Positions 51,134-60,714 are shown, counted from the stretch's first letter. The stretch: 64,000 bases of DNA from Agathobaculum sp. Marseille-P7918 (GCF_900625105.1 NZ_UYYD01000004.1:113382-177381), one strand, 5' to 3'. A program made the numbers and translations. Notes: a model not told the origin generated them from the sequence alone.

Positions 51134-52153
51134 ATGAAAGAAGTAAAAACAGGTATCGTTGGCCTGGGCCGTTTGGGCGCTGTGCATGCGGAAAATCTGG
51201 CTTTTAAGATTCCGGGCTGCCGTTTGGTTGCTGCGTGCTCGCTGGAGCAGAAGGAGCTGGACTGGGCGAAGGATTATCTCAAGGTCGATTATGTAACGAC
51301 AGATTATAAGAAGATGGTGGACGAAGCGGATATCGAAGCCGTGGTCATCGTTTCTTCGTCTCCTGAGCATTGCTGGATGATCGAGTACGCGCTCGACGCC
51401 GGCAAGCATGTGTTCACGGATAAGCCGCTGGGCTGCTCGCTGGAAGAGTGCAAGCGCGCCGAGGCCGCTGTTGAGCGTCACCCGGACAAGGTGTTCTTCC
51501 TGGGCTTCATGCGCCGCTATGACCCGTCCTACGCTGATGCCAAGGCCAAGATCGATGCCGGTCAGATCGGCAAGCCGTATCTGGTCAAGGCGACCGGTCT
51601 GGATCCGGAGGCGCTGGTCGAGAGCTGCATCAAGTTCTCCAAGACCTCGGGCGGCATCTTTATCGATGCGGCGTCGCACGACATCGACCTGATGCGCTGG
51701 TTCCTCGGCGGCGAGGTGACCGAAGTTTATGCGGCGGGCACGACGTTCAAGCATCCGGAATTTGCGGAGAACGGCGATACCGAGACCGGTATGGCGATGC
51801 TCAAGTTTGACAACGGTACGGTTGCTTTCTTGCACGTCGGCCGTACGGCGCCGCATGGTTACCATACCGAGACTGAGATCGTTGCGACCGATGGTCACAT
51901 CCGCGTGGCCGGTGTGCCGTGGAAGGATCGCGTGATGGTATACGACCAGTACGGCGCGCGTCAGGAGATCGTCGAGAACTTCCCGCAGCGTTTTGCGGAA
52001 GCGTATCTGCTGGAAATGGTGGACTTCATCGATTGCATCCAGAAGGACCGCAAGCCCGAGCTGACCGTTTATGACGGCACCAAGGCAACGGTGGTTACCT
52101 ATGCGATCACGGATTCGTTCCATACCGGCAAGGCGGTCAAGGTCGAATATTGA
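51134..52153 (+). CDS. Gfo/Idh/MocA family oxidoreductase (inositol dehydrogenase-like)
   Basis: A 339-aa NAD(P)-dependent sugar or polyol dehydrogenase. N-terminal Rossmann domain with GIVGLGRLGAVHAENL (near 7-22), the family Lys in TDKPLG (near 97), and a C-terminal alpha/beta domain with SGGIFIDAASHDIDLMRWFLG (near 173, the catalytic D-x-x-x-H region). It resembles inositol 2-dehydrogenases. A second family member lies downstream in the opposite direction, next to a sugar ABC importer. The substrate is unproven. Confidence 0.9.
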   Translation: MKEVKTGIVGLGRLGAVHAENLAFKIPGCRLVAACSLEQKELDWAKDYLKVDYVTTDYKKMVDEADIEAVVIVSSSPEHCWMIEYALDAGKHVFTDKPLGCSLEECKRAEAAVERHPDKVFFLGFMRRYDPSYADAKAKIDAGQIGKPYLVKATGLDPEALVESCIKFSKTSGGIFIDAASHDIDLMRWFLGGEVTEVYAAGTTFKHPEFAENGDTETGMAMLKFDNGTVAFLHVGRTAPHGYHTETEIVATDGHIRVAGVPWKDRVMVYDQYGARQEIVENFPQRFAEAYLLEMVDFIDCIQKDRKPELTVYDGTKATVVTYAITDSFHTGKAVKVEY

Positions 52154-52186
52154 TGCGTTTCTGACCATCCTTTATAGAAGAATCAA

Positions 52187-52218
52187 AACAGCCTCGCGCG
52201 GGATGCGCGGGGCTGTTT
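52187..52218 (+). terminator. Terminator of the first Gfo/Idh/MocA gene
   Basis: AAACAGCC/GGCTGTTT stem extended by CGCGC/GCGCG pairs. Confidence 0.7.
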
Positions 52219-52231
52219 GCGTTTATCCTGT

Positions 52232-52258
52232 GAAAAAAGCCGCCTGAAAGGGCGGCTT
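52232..52258 (-). terminator. Terminator of the second Gfo/Idh/MocA gene
   Basis: AAGCCGCC/GGCGGCTT stem with a six-base loop; T-run on the minus strand 12 bp past its stop. Confidence 0.8.
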
Positions 52259-52270
52259 TTTTGTCAGCAC

Positions 52271-53275
52271 TTATTTGTACATGGCGGGCTTTTCCATCAT
52301 TTCAATCGGCAGGAACTGGCCGGTGCCGCGCGAGCGGTTGAGGGCATCCGCAGCCACGCAGGCCGCGTAGCCATCCCACGCAGACGGGCCGGTCGGGCCG
52401 CCGGCGGCCAGCGACTTGACCCATTCGGTCAGCTCGATGTCGTAAGCTTCGATGAAGCGATCCTTCCAGTCGGTCAGGATGGGGAAGGAGCGGGTCGCAT
52501 TGGCGCGCTTGACAACGGCGTACGGGTCGGGCAGATTGACCGTGCCCTTTTCGCAGACGACCTGGCATTGGATGTCGTAACCATAGGCGTCGGCAACCTG
52601 TACCTCGACGTCGATTCGTGCGCCCGACTGGGTTTCCAGAAGAACGATCTGCGGGTTGTCATAGCCCTTGGTCGAGCAGGCAGACTGGCGTACCTTGAGC
52701 ACCTGTCCGTTTGCGTATTCATCGGACAGCAGCCAGCGGCAAATGTCCAGCTCGTGGATGGCGACGTTGGATACGCCCATTTCGGTTTGGAAGCCGTCCG
52801 GCTGGGAGACGTTGCGGTGGCAGGCGTGGATCATCAGCGGCGCGCCCAGCTCGCCGGAGTCGATGATGCGCTTCATCTCGGCGTAACCGCGGTCATAACG
52901 GCGCATGAAACCAACCTGCACCAGACGCTTGCCCTGTGCCAGCTCGGCTTCAATGATCTTCTCGCAGTCGGCAGCGTTCTGTGCCAGCGGCTTTTCGCAG
53001 AATACAAATTTGCCGTGCTTGAGGCATTCCAGCACATAGCCTGCGTGGCTTGGGTCGGACGAGGCGATCAGCACAGCCTGCACTTCCGGCGCTGCGATCA
53101 GTTCTTCGCCGGACGGATAGGCGCGCAGACCTTCATACTGCGCTGCGGTTTTGCGCGCGGCTTCCTCAAAATAATCGGCACAGGCAACAACTTGACAGCC
53201 GGGCACCAGATCGTGCAGACGGCGGATGTGGTCGCGGCCGATGGCACCGCAGCCGATTACACCAATATTCAGCAT
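52271..53275 (-). CDS. Gfo/Idh/MocA family oxidoreductase (IolG-like)
   Basis: A 334-aa dehydrogenase with Rossmann loop GVIGCGAIGRDHIRRL (near 4-19), the family Lys in CEKPLAQ (near 94), GFMRRYDRGYAEMK and the catalytic region SNVAIHELDICRWLL (near 167-181, Asp and His). It matches IolG-type myo-inositol/scyllo-inositol dehydrogenases in length and motifs. It lies downstream of rbsC in the same direction but behind a terminator at 53484-53512. ATG 53275 follows AAAGGAGA. Confidence 0.9.
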   Translation of the reverse strand: MLNIGVIGCGAIGRDHIRRLHDLVPGCQVVACADYFEEAARKTAAQYEGLRAYPSGEELIAAPEVQAVLIASSDPSHAGYVLECLKHGKFVFCEKPLAQNAADCEKIIEAELAQGKRLVQVGFMRRYDRGYAEMKRIIDSGELGAPLMIHACHRNVSQPDGFQTEMGVSNVAIHELDICRWLLSDEYANGQVLKVRQSACSTKGYDNPQIVLLETQSGARIDVEVQVADAYGYDIQCQVVCEKGTVNLPDPYAVVKRANATRSFPILTDWKDRFIEAYDIELTEWVKSLAAGGPTGPSAWDGYAACVAADALNRSRGTGQFLPIEMMEKPAMYK

Positions 53276-53483
53276 ATGTAATCTCTCCTTTGTGATGGGT
53301 GAAACAGCTGATGGATCAGTCTGCATTTGCTGCGGGAAAGAGCACTCGCGAACAAGCAGCTAAACCAACTTTTGATATCATTATTTTCGCATAGTTTGGA
53401 TGAGGATGCAAGAGAAGGGGGACAATCTTTCGCAAAAAAACATGAGGGAAAAGAGGGGGGACAATGATCATACTTGTAATGGA

Positions 53484-53512
53484 AAAAGGCTGCCGCGGAG
53501 CGACAGCCTTTT
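53484..53512 (-). terminator. Terminator of the ABC importer operon
   Basis: AAAAGGCTG/CAGCCTTTT stem with inner CCGC/GCG pairs; T-run on the minus strand, 22 bp past the rbsC-like stop. Confidence 0.75.
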
Positions 53513-53533
53513 CCGATGTATTGCAATGAGTGA

Positions 53534-54517
53534 TTACTTTGCAGCCAGACGGCGAGCCTTAGCTTCCATACGCTCACGGGTAACGTCGAGCAGTACGGCG
53601 CCGATGATAACCAGGCCGAGGATCGAGTTCTGCATTGCAGAGTCGATGGACAGCAGGGTGAAGCCGTTACGCAGGGTCTGGATGATCAGAGCGCCGAGCA
53701 TGGTGCCGAGCATGGTGCCCTTGCCGCCCATGAACGAAGCGCCGCCGATGATGCAGGATGCGATAGCGTCGGTATCGTACGGCTGGATTGCGTTAACGCC
53801 GTTGCAGATACCGGAACGACCGATCGAAACCAGACCAGCCAGAGCAGCCATCAAACCGGAAATCACATAGCAGAAGGTCAGAACGTTTGCGGAGTTGATA
53901 CCGGACAGGCGGGTTGCTTCCGGGTTGCCGCCTGCGCAGTAGATCGAGCGGCCCAGCGAAGTGCGGGTCAGCAGAACGTGCATAATGATGTAGATGATGA
54001 TAACCATTACGAAGCTGACCGGGAAGCTGCCGATCGAAGCGGAGCCCAGCCACATAACGCCGTTCAAACCGGAGAAGGAAACCATCTGAGAACCGGTTAC
54101 GATCAGACCTGCGCCCCAAAGTACGTTCTTCATACCGAGGGTAGAAACGAAGGGGTGGGGCAGGTGCAGGCGGGTCAGCAGGGTGCCGTTGATCCAGCCG
54201 ATCAGGACGCCAGCTACGATGATGACAACGATCAGAACAAAGGAGTTATTAACGCCCTTGTTGACCATCATACCGGCAAGACATGCACAGAAGGTCGCGT
54301 TCGCGCCTACGGACAGGTCGATACCGGCGGTAATCAGGCAGAGCAACATACCAACAGACAGCAGGCAGTTGAACGAAGACTGACGCAGGATGGACATGAA
54401 GTTGGAAAACGTCAAGAAGTTACGCGAAAAAATGGTGAAAATAATGCAAAGGATCAGCAGTGCGCCGAACGTGCCAGCATAAGTCATCAAATTACTGGAC
54501 TTTTTCGATTTAGTCAT
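53534..54517 (-). CDS. Sugar ABC transporter permease (RbsC type)
   Basis: A 327-aa inner-membrane permease with about ten helices and the BPD_transp_2 pattern (VGMLLCLITAGIDLSVGA near 56-73, GGNPEATRLSGIN in the EAA-like loop, IGGASFMGGKGTMLGT near 252). Together with the RbsA- and RbsB-like proteins it forms a carbohydrate uptake type 2 (CUT2) importer. Its start overlaps the ATPase gene by eight bases. Confidence 0.93.
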   Translation of the reverse strand: MTKSKKSSNLMTYAGTFGALLILCIIFTIFSRNFLTFSNFMSILRQSSFNCLLSVGMLLCLITAGIDLSVGANATFCACLAGMMVNKGVNNSFVLIVVIIVAGVLIGWINGTLLTRLHLPHPFVSTLGMKNVLWGAGLIVTGSQMVSFSGLNGVMWLGSASIGSFPVSFVMVIIIYIIMHVLLTRTSLGRSIYCAGGNPEATRLSGINSANVLTFCYVISGLMAALAGLVSIGRSGICNGVNAIQPYDTDAIASCIIGGASFMGGKGTMLGTMLGALIIQTLRNGFTLLSIDSAMQNSILGLVIIGAVLLDVTRERMEAKARRLAAK

Positions 54518-56018
54518 CTAATTTACCTCCCCAAGCTGCCTTCATAAGGTCTTCCTGATTGAAATGTTTGCTGTCGCGGTCTACGTCGGCCATGACCTCG
54601 CCGCCGCGCATGACGATGACGCGGTCGCTCATGCCGAGGATCTCCGGCATTTCAGAGGAGACCATGATAACGCACTTGCCCTGTTTGACAAGGTCGTTCA
54701 TGACGTTGTAAACCTCAACCTTTGCGCCGACGTCGATACCACGGGTCGGCTCGTCGAAAATGAAGATATCGGCATCCGTGTTGACCCACTTACCGATAAC
54801 AACCTTCTGCTGGTTACCACCGGACAGCTGGCCGACGATTTCATCGATCGACGGGGTTTTGATGCGCAGGGAAGCAATATTCTTTTCGCCGGCTTCCAGA
54901 ATGCGCTTTTCATTCAGGAACGGGCCATCGCTGAAGCCCTTCATGTTTGCAAGGATCAGGTTGGTACGAATGCTCTGCGCCAGAACCAGGCCCTGGCCTT
55001 TACGGTCTTCGGTCAGGAACGCAATGCCTGCCTTGATGGCCTGACTCGGGGATTTGATCTGTACTTCCTTGCCCTTGATGATGATTTTACCGCTGTCAAG
55101 CGGATCCGCACCGAAAATCGCACGCATGGTCTCGGTACGGCCTGCGCCAACCAGACCGGCAAAGCCGAGGATCTGTCCGCCGTATGCTTCAAACGAAACA
55201 TCGCGAAGCACGCCGGCTTCCATCAGATGCTCCGCCTGGAGCATCGGCTCAGCGCTCTTGGTGCCGAATTCCTTCGGGAACTGGTTGTCCAGCGAACGGC
55301 CAACCATTGCGGTGATCAACGAATCGTTATCCCATTCGTCGATCGGTTTGGTGGAAATGTACTCGCCGTCACGGATAACGGTGACGCGGTCGCACAGCTC
55401 AAACAGTTCTTCGAGCTTATGCGAAACAAAGACAATGCCGATGCCGCGCGATTTCAGTTCGCGGCAAGTCTTCATGAGCTGTTCTACTTCTTTTTCGCCC
55501 AAAGACGAGGTCGGCTCGTCCATAATAATCATTTTTGCGTTGATCAGAACTGCCTTTGCAATTTCGATCATCTGCTGTACGCCCATACCAAAGTTACCTG
55601 CGGGTTTGGTCGGGTCAACATCCTGACCAAGGGAAGCCATAACTTCCTTGGCCTTCTTGTGCATGGCCGAATAGTCAAGCAGGCCACCTTTGCCTTTGAT
55701 CCACTTGTTGATAAAGATGTTATCTGTAATGCTCAGAAGTTTTTCAATATTCAGTTCCTGATATACACAGGCAATGCCGGCGGCTGCGGAATCGTTCGGA
55801 TTCTTGAAATGCTGCTCTACACCGTCAACAAAAATCTGGCCCTCGTCTGCCTGGTGCACGCCGGTCAACACCTTGATCAGGGTTGACTTGCCCGCGCCGT
55901 TCTCACCGATCAGACCCAGGATCTCACCGGGTTTGACAGCGAGCTGCATGTTTTTCAGAGCCACTACGCCCGGAAAACGCTTAGTTGCGTTTTTCAGCTC
56001 TACTACGTATTCACTCAT
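54510..56018 (-). CDS. Sugar ABC transporter ATPase (RbsA/MglA type)
   Basis: A 502-aa protein with two fused nucleotide-binding domains. The first has Walker A GENGAGKSTL (near 38) and an LGEKEVEQL-type signature with DEPTSSL; the second is degenerate at Walker A (GLVGAGRTETM, near 285) but has LSGGNQQKVVIGKW (near 395) and DEPTRGIDVGAK, as usual in CUT2 systems. ATG 56018 gives nine bases to AAAAGGTG. It follows rbsB after 219 bp that hold an attenuator-like hairpin. Confidence 0.95.
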   Translation of the reverse strand: MSEYVVELKNATKRFPGVVALKNMQLAVKPGEILGLIGENGAGKSTLIKVLTGVHQADEGQIFVDGVEQHFKNPNDSAAAGIACVYQELNIEKLLSITDNIFINKWIKGKGGLLDYSAMHKKAKEVMASLGQDVDPTKPAGNFGMGVQQMIEIAKAVLINAKMIIMDEPTSSLGEKEVEQLMKTCRELKSRGIGIVFVSHKLEELFELCDRVTVIRDGEYISTKPIDEWDNDSLITAMVGRSLDNQFPKEFGTKSAEPMLQAEHLMEAGVLRDVSFEAYGGQILGFAGLVGAGRTETMRAIFGADPLDSGKIIIKGKEVQIKSPSQAIKAGIAFLTEDRKGQGLVLAQSIRTNLILANMKGFSDGPFLNEKRILEAGEKNIASLRIKTPSIDEIVGQLSGGNQQKVVIGKWVNTDADIFIFDEPTRGIDVGAKVEVYNVMNDLVKQGKCVIMVSSEMPEILGMSDRVIVMRGGEVMADVDRDSKHFNQEDLMKAAWGGKLDD

Positions 56019-56157
56019 TTGCATATCACCTTTTCTTCTCCGAGATGAAGTGCGGGACATAAGGAAACTGGTCTCGGTACAGTTGCAGGACAAAGTTTTT
56101 CAGCAAAAGCCAAGCACTTTGTCTCAGTCTCGCGGGTGGGGGTCGGTAACTGGAAAG

Positions 56158-56193
56158 AACCCCTGCACTGATTATTCAATCCTTGCAGGGGTT
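56158..56193 (-). terminator. Hairpin between rbsB-like and rbsA-like genes
   Basis: AACCCCTGCA/TGCAGGGGTT, a 10-bp perfect stem with a 16-base loop, followed by CTTTCC on the minus strand. A partial terminator here would make the binding protein more abundant than the membrane parts. The 219-bp gap holds nothing else that I can support. Confidence 0.6.
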
Positions 56194-56237
56194 CCTCCCT
56201 TTTACTTAAAACTTACCTACAAGAGCGGCTCGCAAAA

Positions 56238-57248
56238 TTACTCGCCCAGATAGCCCTTCAGGGTGTCCAGACGCTCCTGAGCGTTGTCCTTGGTAACAAC
56301 AGAGCAGCCAGAGTCAACGAACTCAGCCGGGGTCTCACCGTTCAGAGCTGCAACAGCAGTCTCAACAGCCTTGTAGCCCATATCGTAAGCTTCCTGTGCA
56401 ACGGACATGGTCTCTTCGCCGTTCAGGATCGCGGTGCAAGCGGACTGGATGCCGTCGAAGCCAACGAAGATGGTGTTGGCATAAGCGGAGTTGCTCTTCG
56501 CAGCGCGGGCAGCTGCCATTGCCATATCGTCGTTGTTGCAGACGATGATAGCGATGCCTTCCGGATGGTTCTGCATGATAGCTTCCATGGAGTTAGCAGC
56601 CTTGTCAGCAACAGCGTCAGCATACTGGATTTCGTCAGCAAGGAAGGTGCCGCCGGCCTCTTCGATGCCCTTCTGGTAACCGGTCAGACGAGCGGTAGCG
56701 GTGCCGTCGCCCTGTACACCGGAGATCGCGATCGCCTTGATCTCGGTCCAGCCAGCAGCCTGAGCAGCCTTAACAGCCTCTTCGCCGCCCATAGCAGCCG
56801 CTTCTTCGTTACCGGTGCCTACGAAGGACAGAACTTCCGGTGCATCGATATCGGTATCAACCGCGATGATCGGAGCTTCCTGACCAGCGATCAGGGTCTT
56901 AACCAGATCAGCCTGCAGCGGAGCGATAACGAAAGCGTCATACGCACCGGAGCTCAGGTCGGTCTCGATCATGTTCTGCTGCTCGTCGTAAGCGGTCTCA
57001 GAGGAAGCGCCCTTAACCTCAACCTTAACGTCCGGGTTATCAGCCATGTACGCTTCAGCGCCTGCCTTAACGTAGCCCCAGTATTCGGAAGCCGTGGTCT
57101 TCAGGATGACGTCAACGGAGTAGCCCTCGCCGGAGGACTCGCCACCGCTCTCGCCGTTGCTAGCGGTGTCATCAGTGGTGCCGCCGCAAGCTGCGAGGCC
57201 AGCGCACATTGCGCCTGCGAGTAACATTGCCAGTAGTCTCTTCTTCAT
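56238..57248 (-). CDS. Sugar ABC transporter substrate-binding lipoprotein (RbsB type)
   Basis: A 336-aa lipoprotein: signal peptide and lipobox LAAC at residues 21-24, a Ser/Gly/Glu-rich tether (about 25-48), then a periplasmic-binding-protein-like type I fold (VDVILKTTASEYWGYVKAGAE; LIAGQEAPIIAVDTDIDAPEV; NPDV). It delivers an unknown sugar or polyol to the RbsAC-type importer. ATG 57248 follows GAGAGG; the long upstream extension has no ribosome site. Codons are biased as in a highly expressed gene. Neighbouring IolG-like enzymes suggest an inositol-like substrate. Confidence 0.93.
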   Translation of the reverse strand: MKKRLLAMLLAGAMCAGLAACGGTTDDTASNGESGGESSGEGYSVDVILKTTASEYWGYVKAGAEAYMADNPDVKVEVKGASSETAYDEQQNMIETDLSSGAYDAFVIAPLQADLVKTLIAGQEAPIIAVDTDIDAPEVLSFVGTGNEEAAAMGGEEAVKAAQAAGWTEIKAIAISGVQGDGTATARLTGYQKGIEEAGGTFLADEIQYADAVADKAANSMEAIMQNHPEGIAIIVCNNDDMAMAAARAAKSNSAYANTIFVGFDGIQSACTAILNGEETMSVAQEAYDMGYKAVETAVAALNGETPAEFVDSGCSVVTKDNAQERLDTLKGYLGE

Positions 57249-57391
57249 GATAAAACCTCTCTCCTTTTTTCGCGCAGGGGGCAGATGCCATCCGGAGGAT
57301 TCCGGTCCGCTGTAAAAAGAAAAGATCCTTTTGCAGCATCTCGGCTTATGCTCTCTGCTCTGAGTGTTGTCCTGCCCTATGCAGGACACTG

Positions 57392-57443
57392 GAACGCTCC
57401 AACGTTCTGGTAATATTTTAATGCATCTGTGGTGCTTTGACAA
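57392..57443 (-). promoter_or_regulatory. Promoter and operator of the ABC importer operon
   Basis: On the minus strand TTGTCA (57438-57443), 17 bp, TAAAAT (57415-57420). An inverted repeat, GAACG-N6-CGTTC (57392-57407), covers the expected start near 57408 and is a good repressor site. A further short hairpin lies at 57370-57386. Confidence 0.65.
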
Positions 57444-57631
57444 GAGTTTGTTGTCATTTTTGTCGGTAATAGCGAGTTCGTTACGGGTTGCTTTGTGCAG
57501 GTTCACAAAGAATGGTTTTGCAAACCGAAAACAACGGGTGTGCATTGTGCAAAAATATGCTTTATGGGCACATTTCATGAGGAAGTGGTGGGAAAAACAC
57601 GTCTGATTTGGGCATATTTTGGAGATATCTC

Positions 57632-57661
57632 TTGCGGGTGAAGGTTACAGTGTGGTAAAAT
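57632..57661 (+). promoter_or_regulatory. Promoter of the isomerase gene
   Basis: TTGCGG (57632-57637), 18 bp, TAAAAT (57656-57661). The 447-bp gap 57249-57695 holds this and the divergent importer promoter. Confidence 0.55.
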
Positions 57662-57695
57662 TACAGCAAATCTAAGTGGAGAGAAGGAATACCGC

Positions 57696-58625
57696 ATGAA
57701 GCTGGCAATCAAGACCTGTACACTGGATATGCCGTATGAAAAAATGCTGGACTTTTGCGTAGAGCAGCGCATCGCGGCGATCGAGATCGGAACCGGCAAC
57801 TGGTCGGGGGCGCCGCATTGTGATCTGGACTTGCTCGTCAGCGACCGGACAGCGCGGGAGCAGTGGTACGACGCGATGCGCGCGCGTGGGCTGGAGTTGT
57901 GCGCGCTCAACTGCTCGGGCAATCCGCTCGCCTATGAGAAGGAAATGGATGTCACCAAAAAAACATTTGCGCTGGCGCAGATGCTGGGTGTGAAGAAAAT
58001 CGTTATGATGAGCGGTCTGCCGGCCGGCTGCAAAGGGGATAAGACGCCGGTGTGGATCACGACTTCGTGGCCGCCCGAGACGCAGGAGATCCTGGACTAT
58101 CAGTGGAACGAGGTTGCGATCCCCGCGTGGAAAGAGATCGTGAAAATGGCACAAGACTGCGGGATTGAGAAAATTGCGCTGGAAAACCACGGCATGCAGC
58201 TGGTGTACAATCCGGAGACCTGCCTGCGGCTGCGCGAGGCGGTCGGGCCGATGGTCGGCATGAACCTCGACCCGTCGCACTTGTTCTGGATGGGCGGCGA
58301 CCCGATCGAGGCGGCGCGCGTGCTGGGCGAGCATGGCGCGATCTATCATGTGCATGGCAAGGATTCCCGCCCGGAGCGCCGGTACTGGCAGCCGAACGGC
58401 ATGCTGGACACCAAGCCGATCGACGCGTTTGCCAAGCGTGCGTGGAATTACGTCGCGGTCGGCGCGGGGCATGACGCAAAGTGGTGGAAGGAATTCTTCT
58501 CGGTGGTGCGCATGTCGGGCTATGACGATGAGATTTCTCTGGAAATGGAGGATCTGACGCTGTCCATGCTGGACGGCCATCTGGCAAGCCTGCGCGTTCT
58601 GCGGGAAGCGCTCAATATTGATTGA
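57696..58625 (+). CDS. TIM-barrel sugar phosphate isomerase/epimerase family protein
   Basis: A 309-aa AP_endonuc_2-type TIM barrel, the family of IolE, IolI, IolH and other ketose epimerases or dehydratases. Conserved acids that bind the metal include IEIGTG (near 32), IALENHG (near 167), GMNLDPSHLFWMGGD (near 190) and EMEDL (near 289); IYHVHGKD carries the His. It is divergent from the importer, probably in the same pathway with the two Gfo/Idh/MocA dehydrogenases. The exact reaction is unknown. Confidence 0.88.
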   Translation: MKLAIKTCTLDMPYEKMLDFCVEQRIAAIEIGTGNWSGAPHCDLDLLVSDRTAREQWYDAMRARGLELCALNCSGNPLAYEKEMDVTKKTFALAQMLGVKKIVMMSGLPAGCKGDKTPVWITTSWPPETQEILDYQWNEVAIPAWKEIVKMAQDCGIEKIALENHGMQLVYNPETCLRLREAVGPMVGMNLDPSHLFWMGGDPIEAARVLGEHGAIYHVHGKDSRPERRYWQPNGMLDTKPIDAFAKRAWNYVAVGAGHDAKWWKEFFSVVRMSGYDDEISLEMEDLTLSMLDGHLASLRVLREALNID

Positions 58626-58667
58626 CCGGCCGCAGAAGCGGTTTTATGAGACTTATGTGAAAAAGTC

Positions 58668-58705
58668 GAAGCGGGGAGAGGCACGTCCCCGCTTCGGCTT
58701 TTTTC
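58668..58705 (+). terminator. Terminator of the isomerase gene
   Basis: CGAAGCGGGG/CCCCGCTTCG with a 10-base loop followed by TTTTTT; it also lies directly past the stop of the convergent kinase gene. Confidence 0.8.
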
Positions 58706-58708
58706 GGT

Positions 58709-59308
58709 TCAGATACAGTAGGACTCGTATGCGCGGACGATCAGCTGCACGCAGGTTTCCAGACCGAGCACGCCGCTGTCCAGTGCGAGATGACAGTTGC
58801 GCACGTCGCCCCATTCGTAGTCTGTGTAAAACTTGTAGTAAGCGGCTCGGCGCTTGTCCTTGTCTTTCAGCCGCTTCACGGGTGCGTCCTGCGTTTCCCC
58901 GTACAGACGGACGATACGGTCGGCTCGTTTGTCCATGGCCGCATGAATGAACACCTTCAGACAGTTTGCGGTGTCCTTGAGGATGTAGTCTGCACAGCGT
59001 CCGACGATCACACAGGCTCCTTGCTGGGCCAGATCCAGGATCACGCGCTTTTGAATTGTCCACAGGTAGTCCTGTGTGGAGATCCCCTGCATGGAATGGT
59101 CGGAAAACGCGTTGACCAGCCAGCTGCGGTGCGAGGTGTATTCCCCCTTTTCCTGCACAAATTCTTTGGTGAAGCCGCTTTTTTCGGCGATGCGCTCGAT
59201 CAGTTCCTGATCGTAACAGGGGATGCCGAGCGTCTGCGCGGTCATCTTGCCGATGGTACGGCCGCCGCTGCCGAATTCACGGCTGATGGTGATGATTTTG
59301 TGTTTCAT
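58709..59308 (-). CDS. Cytidylate kinase-like family protein
   Basis: A 199-aa P-loop kinase-like protein (Cytidylate_kin2). The phosphate loop is ISREFGSGGRTIGKM (near 8-22), with an Asp-rich YDQELIERIAEKSG, GRCADYILKD as the second motif and KDKDKRRAAYYKFYT as a lid. It is often found fused or next to MATE or stress genes in gut Firmicutes. It overlaps the MATE stop by four bases. Its in vivo substrate is unknown. Confidence 0.87.
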   Translation of the reverse strand: MKHKIITISREFGSGGRTIGKMTAQTLGIPCYDQELIERIAEKSGFTKEFVQEKGEYTSHRSWLVNAFSDHSMQGISTQDYLWTIQKRVILDLAQQGACVIVGRCADYILKDTANCLKVFIHAAMDKRADRIVRLYGETQDAPVKRLKDKDKRRAAYYKFYTDYEWGDVRNCHLALDSGVLGLETCVQLIVRAYESYCI

Positions 59309-60714
59309 CGGATTACCTCCTTGTTTTCCCGCAGGGTTTGATAGGTGGACCGGATCATCAGGATAGCGATGAGGAAGGTCAGGATATCGGATACCGGCAT
59401 GGAGTATAACACGCCGTCCAGACCGAAAAAGAGAGGCAGCAGCAGGGCAAACCCTACGCCGAACAGCACTTCACGGATCATGGATAACACCGTGGATGCC
59501 AGGGCTTTGCCCAGGGACTGCAAATAGATAAAGGTGCCTTTGTTGACGCATGCGAAGATCATCATGCACAGATAGATGCGGAAGGATTTCATGGCGAAGT
59601 CGGTGTAATAGGCGCTTTCGTTGGCAGCACCGAAGATTGAGATAAGCTGATGCGGGAAACATTCTACAATCACCAGCGCCACCGCGCCTACGGCGGCTTC
59701 CGCCAGCAGCAGATGGGTGAACAGGCTGCGGGCACGGTCCTTGTGGCCGGCACCGATGTTGTATCCGACGATCGGGATACATCCCGCTGCCATGCCGACG
59801 GCGATGGAAATGACGATCTGGAAAAACTTCATGACAATGCCGACGACTGCCATCGGGATCTGTGCATACTGGGTCTGGCCGAAAATAGGGTCAAGTGCGC
59901 CGTATTGCCGGATCATGTTGTTGATTGCGGCCATTGCGGCGACCAGGGAAATCTGTGACAGCAGACTGCAAATGCCCAGCGGAAGGAATTTTGCGATCAG
60001 GATGCGGTTGAGGGCAAAGCTGCTTTTTTGCAGGGCGGCCGCCTTCATGTGCCGCAAATACCAGATGGCGAGGATGGCTGTCAGGATCTGCCCCAGAACA
60101 GTGGCGACGGCCGCGCCCATCATGCCCCACTGGAAGGCGAAGATAAAGACCGGGTCAAGGATGATGTTGACGACGGCGCCGGCGAGTGTGGACGCCATGG
60201 CGAATTTCGGGCTGCCGTCCGAACGGATGATCGGGTTCATCGCTTGTCCGAACATATAGAACGGAATGCCGAGCGAGATATAAAAGAAATATTCCTTGGA
60301 ATACCGGAAGGTGTCCTCGTTGACCCGGCCGCCGAACATGGTCAGGATCGGCTCCTGAAAGATCAGATAGAGGGCGGTCAGGATCAGGCTGCCTGCGACG
60401 CATAAAAGGATGGCGTTGCCGATACTCCTGTGGGCGTTTTCCTTTTCGTTTGCACCCAGACAAATGCTGACGAAGGCGCAGCAGCCGTCGCCGATCAGCA
60501 CGGCGATGGCGAGCGCGACTACGGTCAACGGGAACACGACGGTGTTCGCGGCGTTGCCGTAAGAGCCGAGATAATCGGCGTTGGCAATGAAGATCTGATC
60601 GACAATATTATATAGGGCCGCAACGAGCAGGGAAATGATGCAGGGCACGGCGTATTTGCCCATCAGCTTTCCAATGGGCTCAGTTTCCAGAAAGGTATTT
60701 GATTTTTGCTCCAT
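59305..60714 (-). CDS. MATE family efflux transporter
   Basis: A 469-aa transporter with about 12 membrane helices, MATE-type N-terminus (EPIGKLMGKYAVPCIISLLV) and PLTVVALAIAVLIGDGCCAF in the first half. It differs from the first MATE gene at 24 kb. The ribosome site GGAGG is 11 bases before ATG 60714. Second gene of an operon with a 79-aa protein and a kinase; a terminator-like hairpin (60739-60776) sits before it. Confidence 0.91.
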   Translation of the reverse strand: MEQKSNTFLETEPIGKLMGKYAVPCIISLLVAALYNIVDQIFIANADYLGSYGNAANTVVFPLTVVALAIAVLIGDGCCAFVSICLGANEKENAHRSIGNAILLCVAGSLILTALYLIFQEPILTMFGGRVNEDTFRYSKEYFFYISLGIPFYMFGQAMNPIIRSDGSPKFAMASTLAGAVVNIILDPVFIFAFQWGMMGAAVATVLGQILTAILAIWYLRHMKAAALQKSSFALNRILIAKFLPLGICSLLSQISLVAAMAAINNMIRQYGALDPIFGQTQYAQIPMAVVGIVMKFFQIVISIAVGMAAGCIPIVGYNIGAGHKDRARSLFTHLLLAEAAVGAVALVIVECFPHQLISIFGAANESAYYTDFAMKSFRIYLCMMIFACVNKGTFIYLQSLGKALASTVLSMIREVLFGVGFALLLPLFFGLDGVLYSMPVSDILTFLIAILMIRSTYQTLRENKEVIR

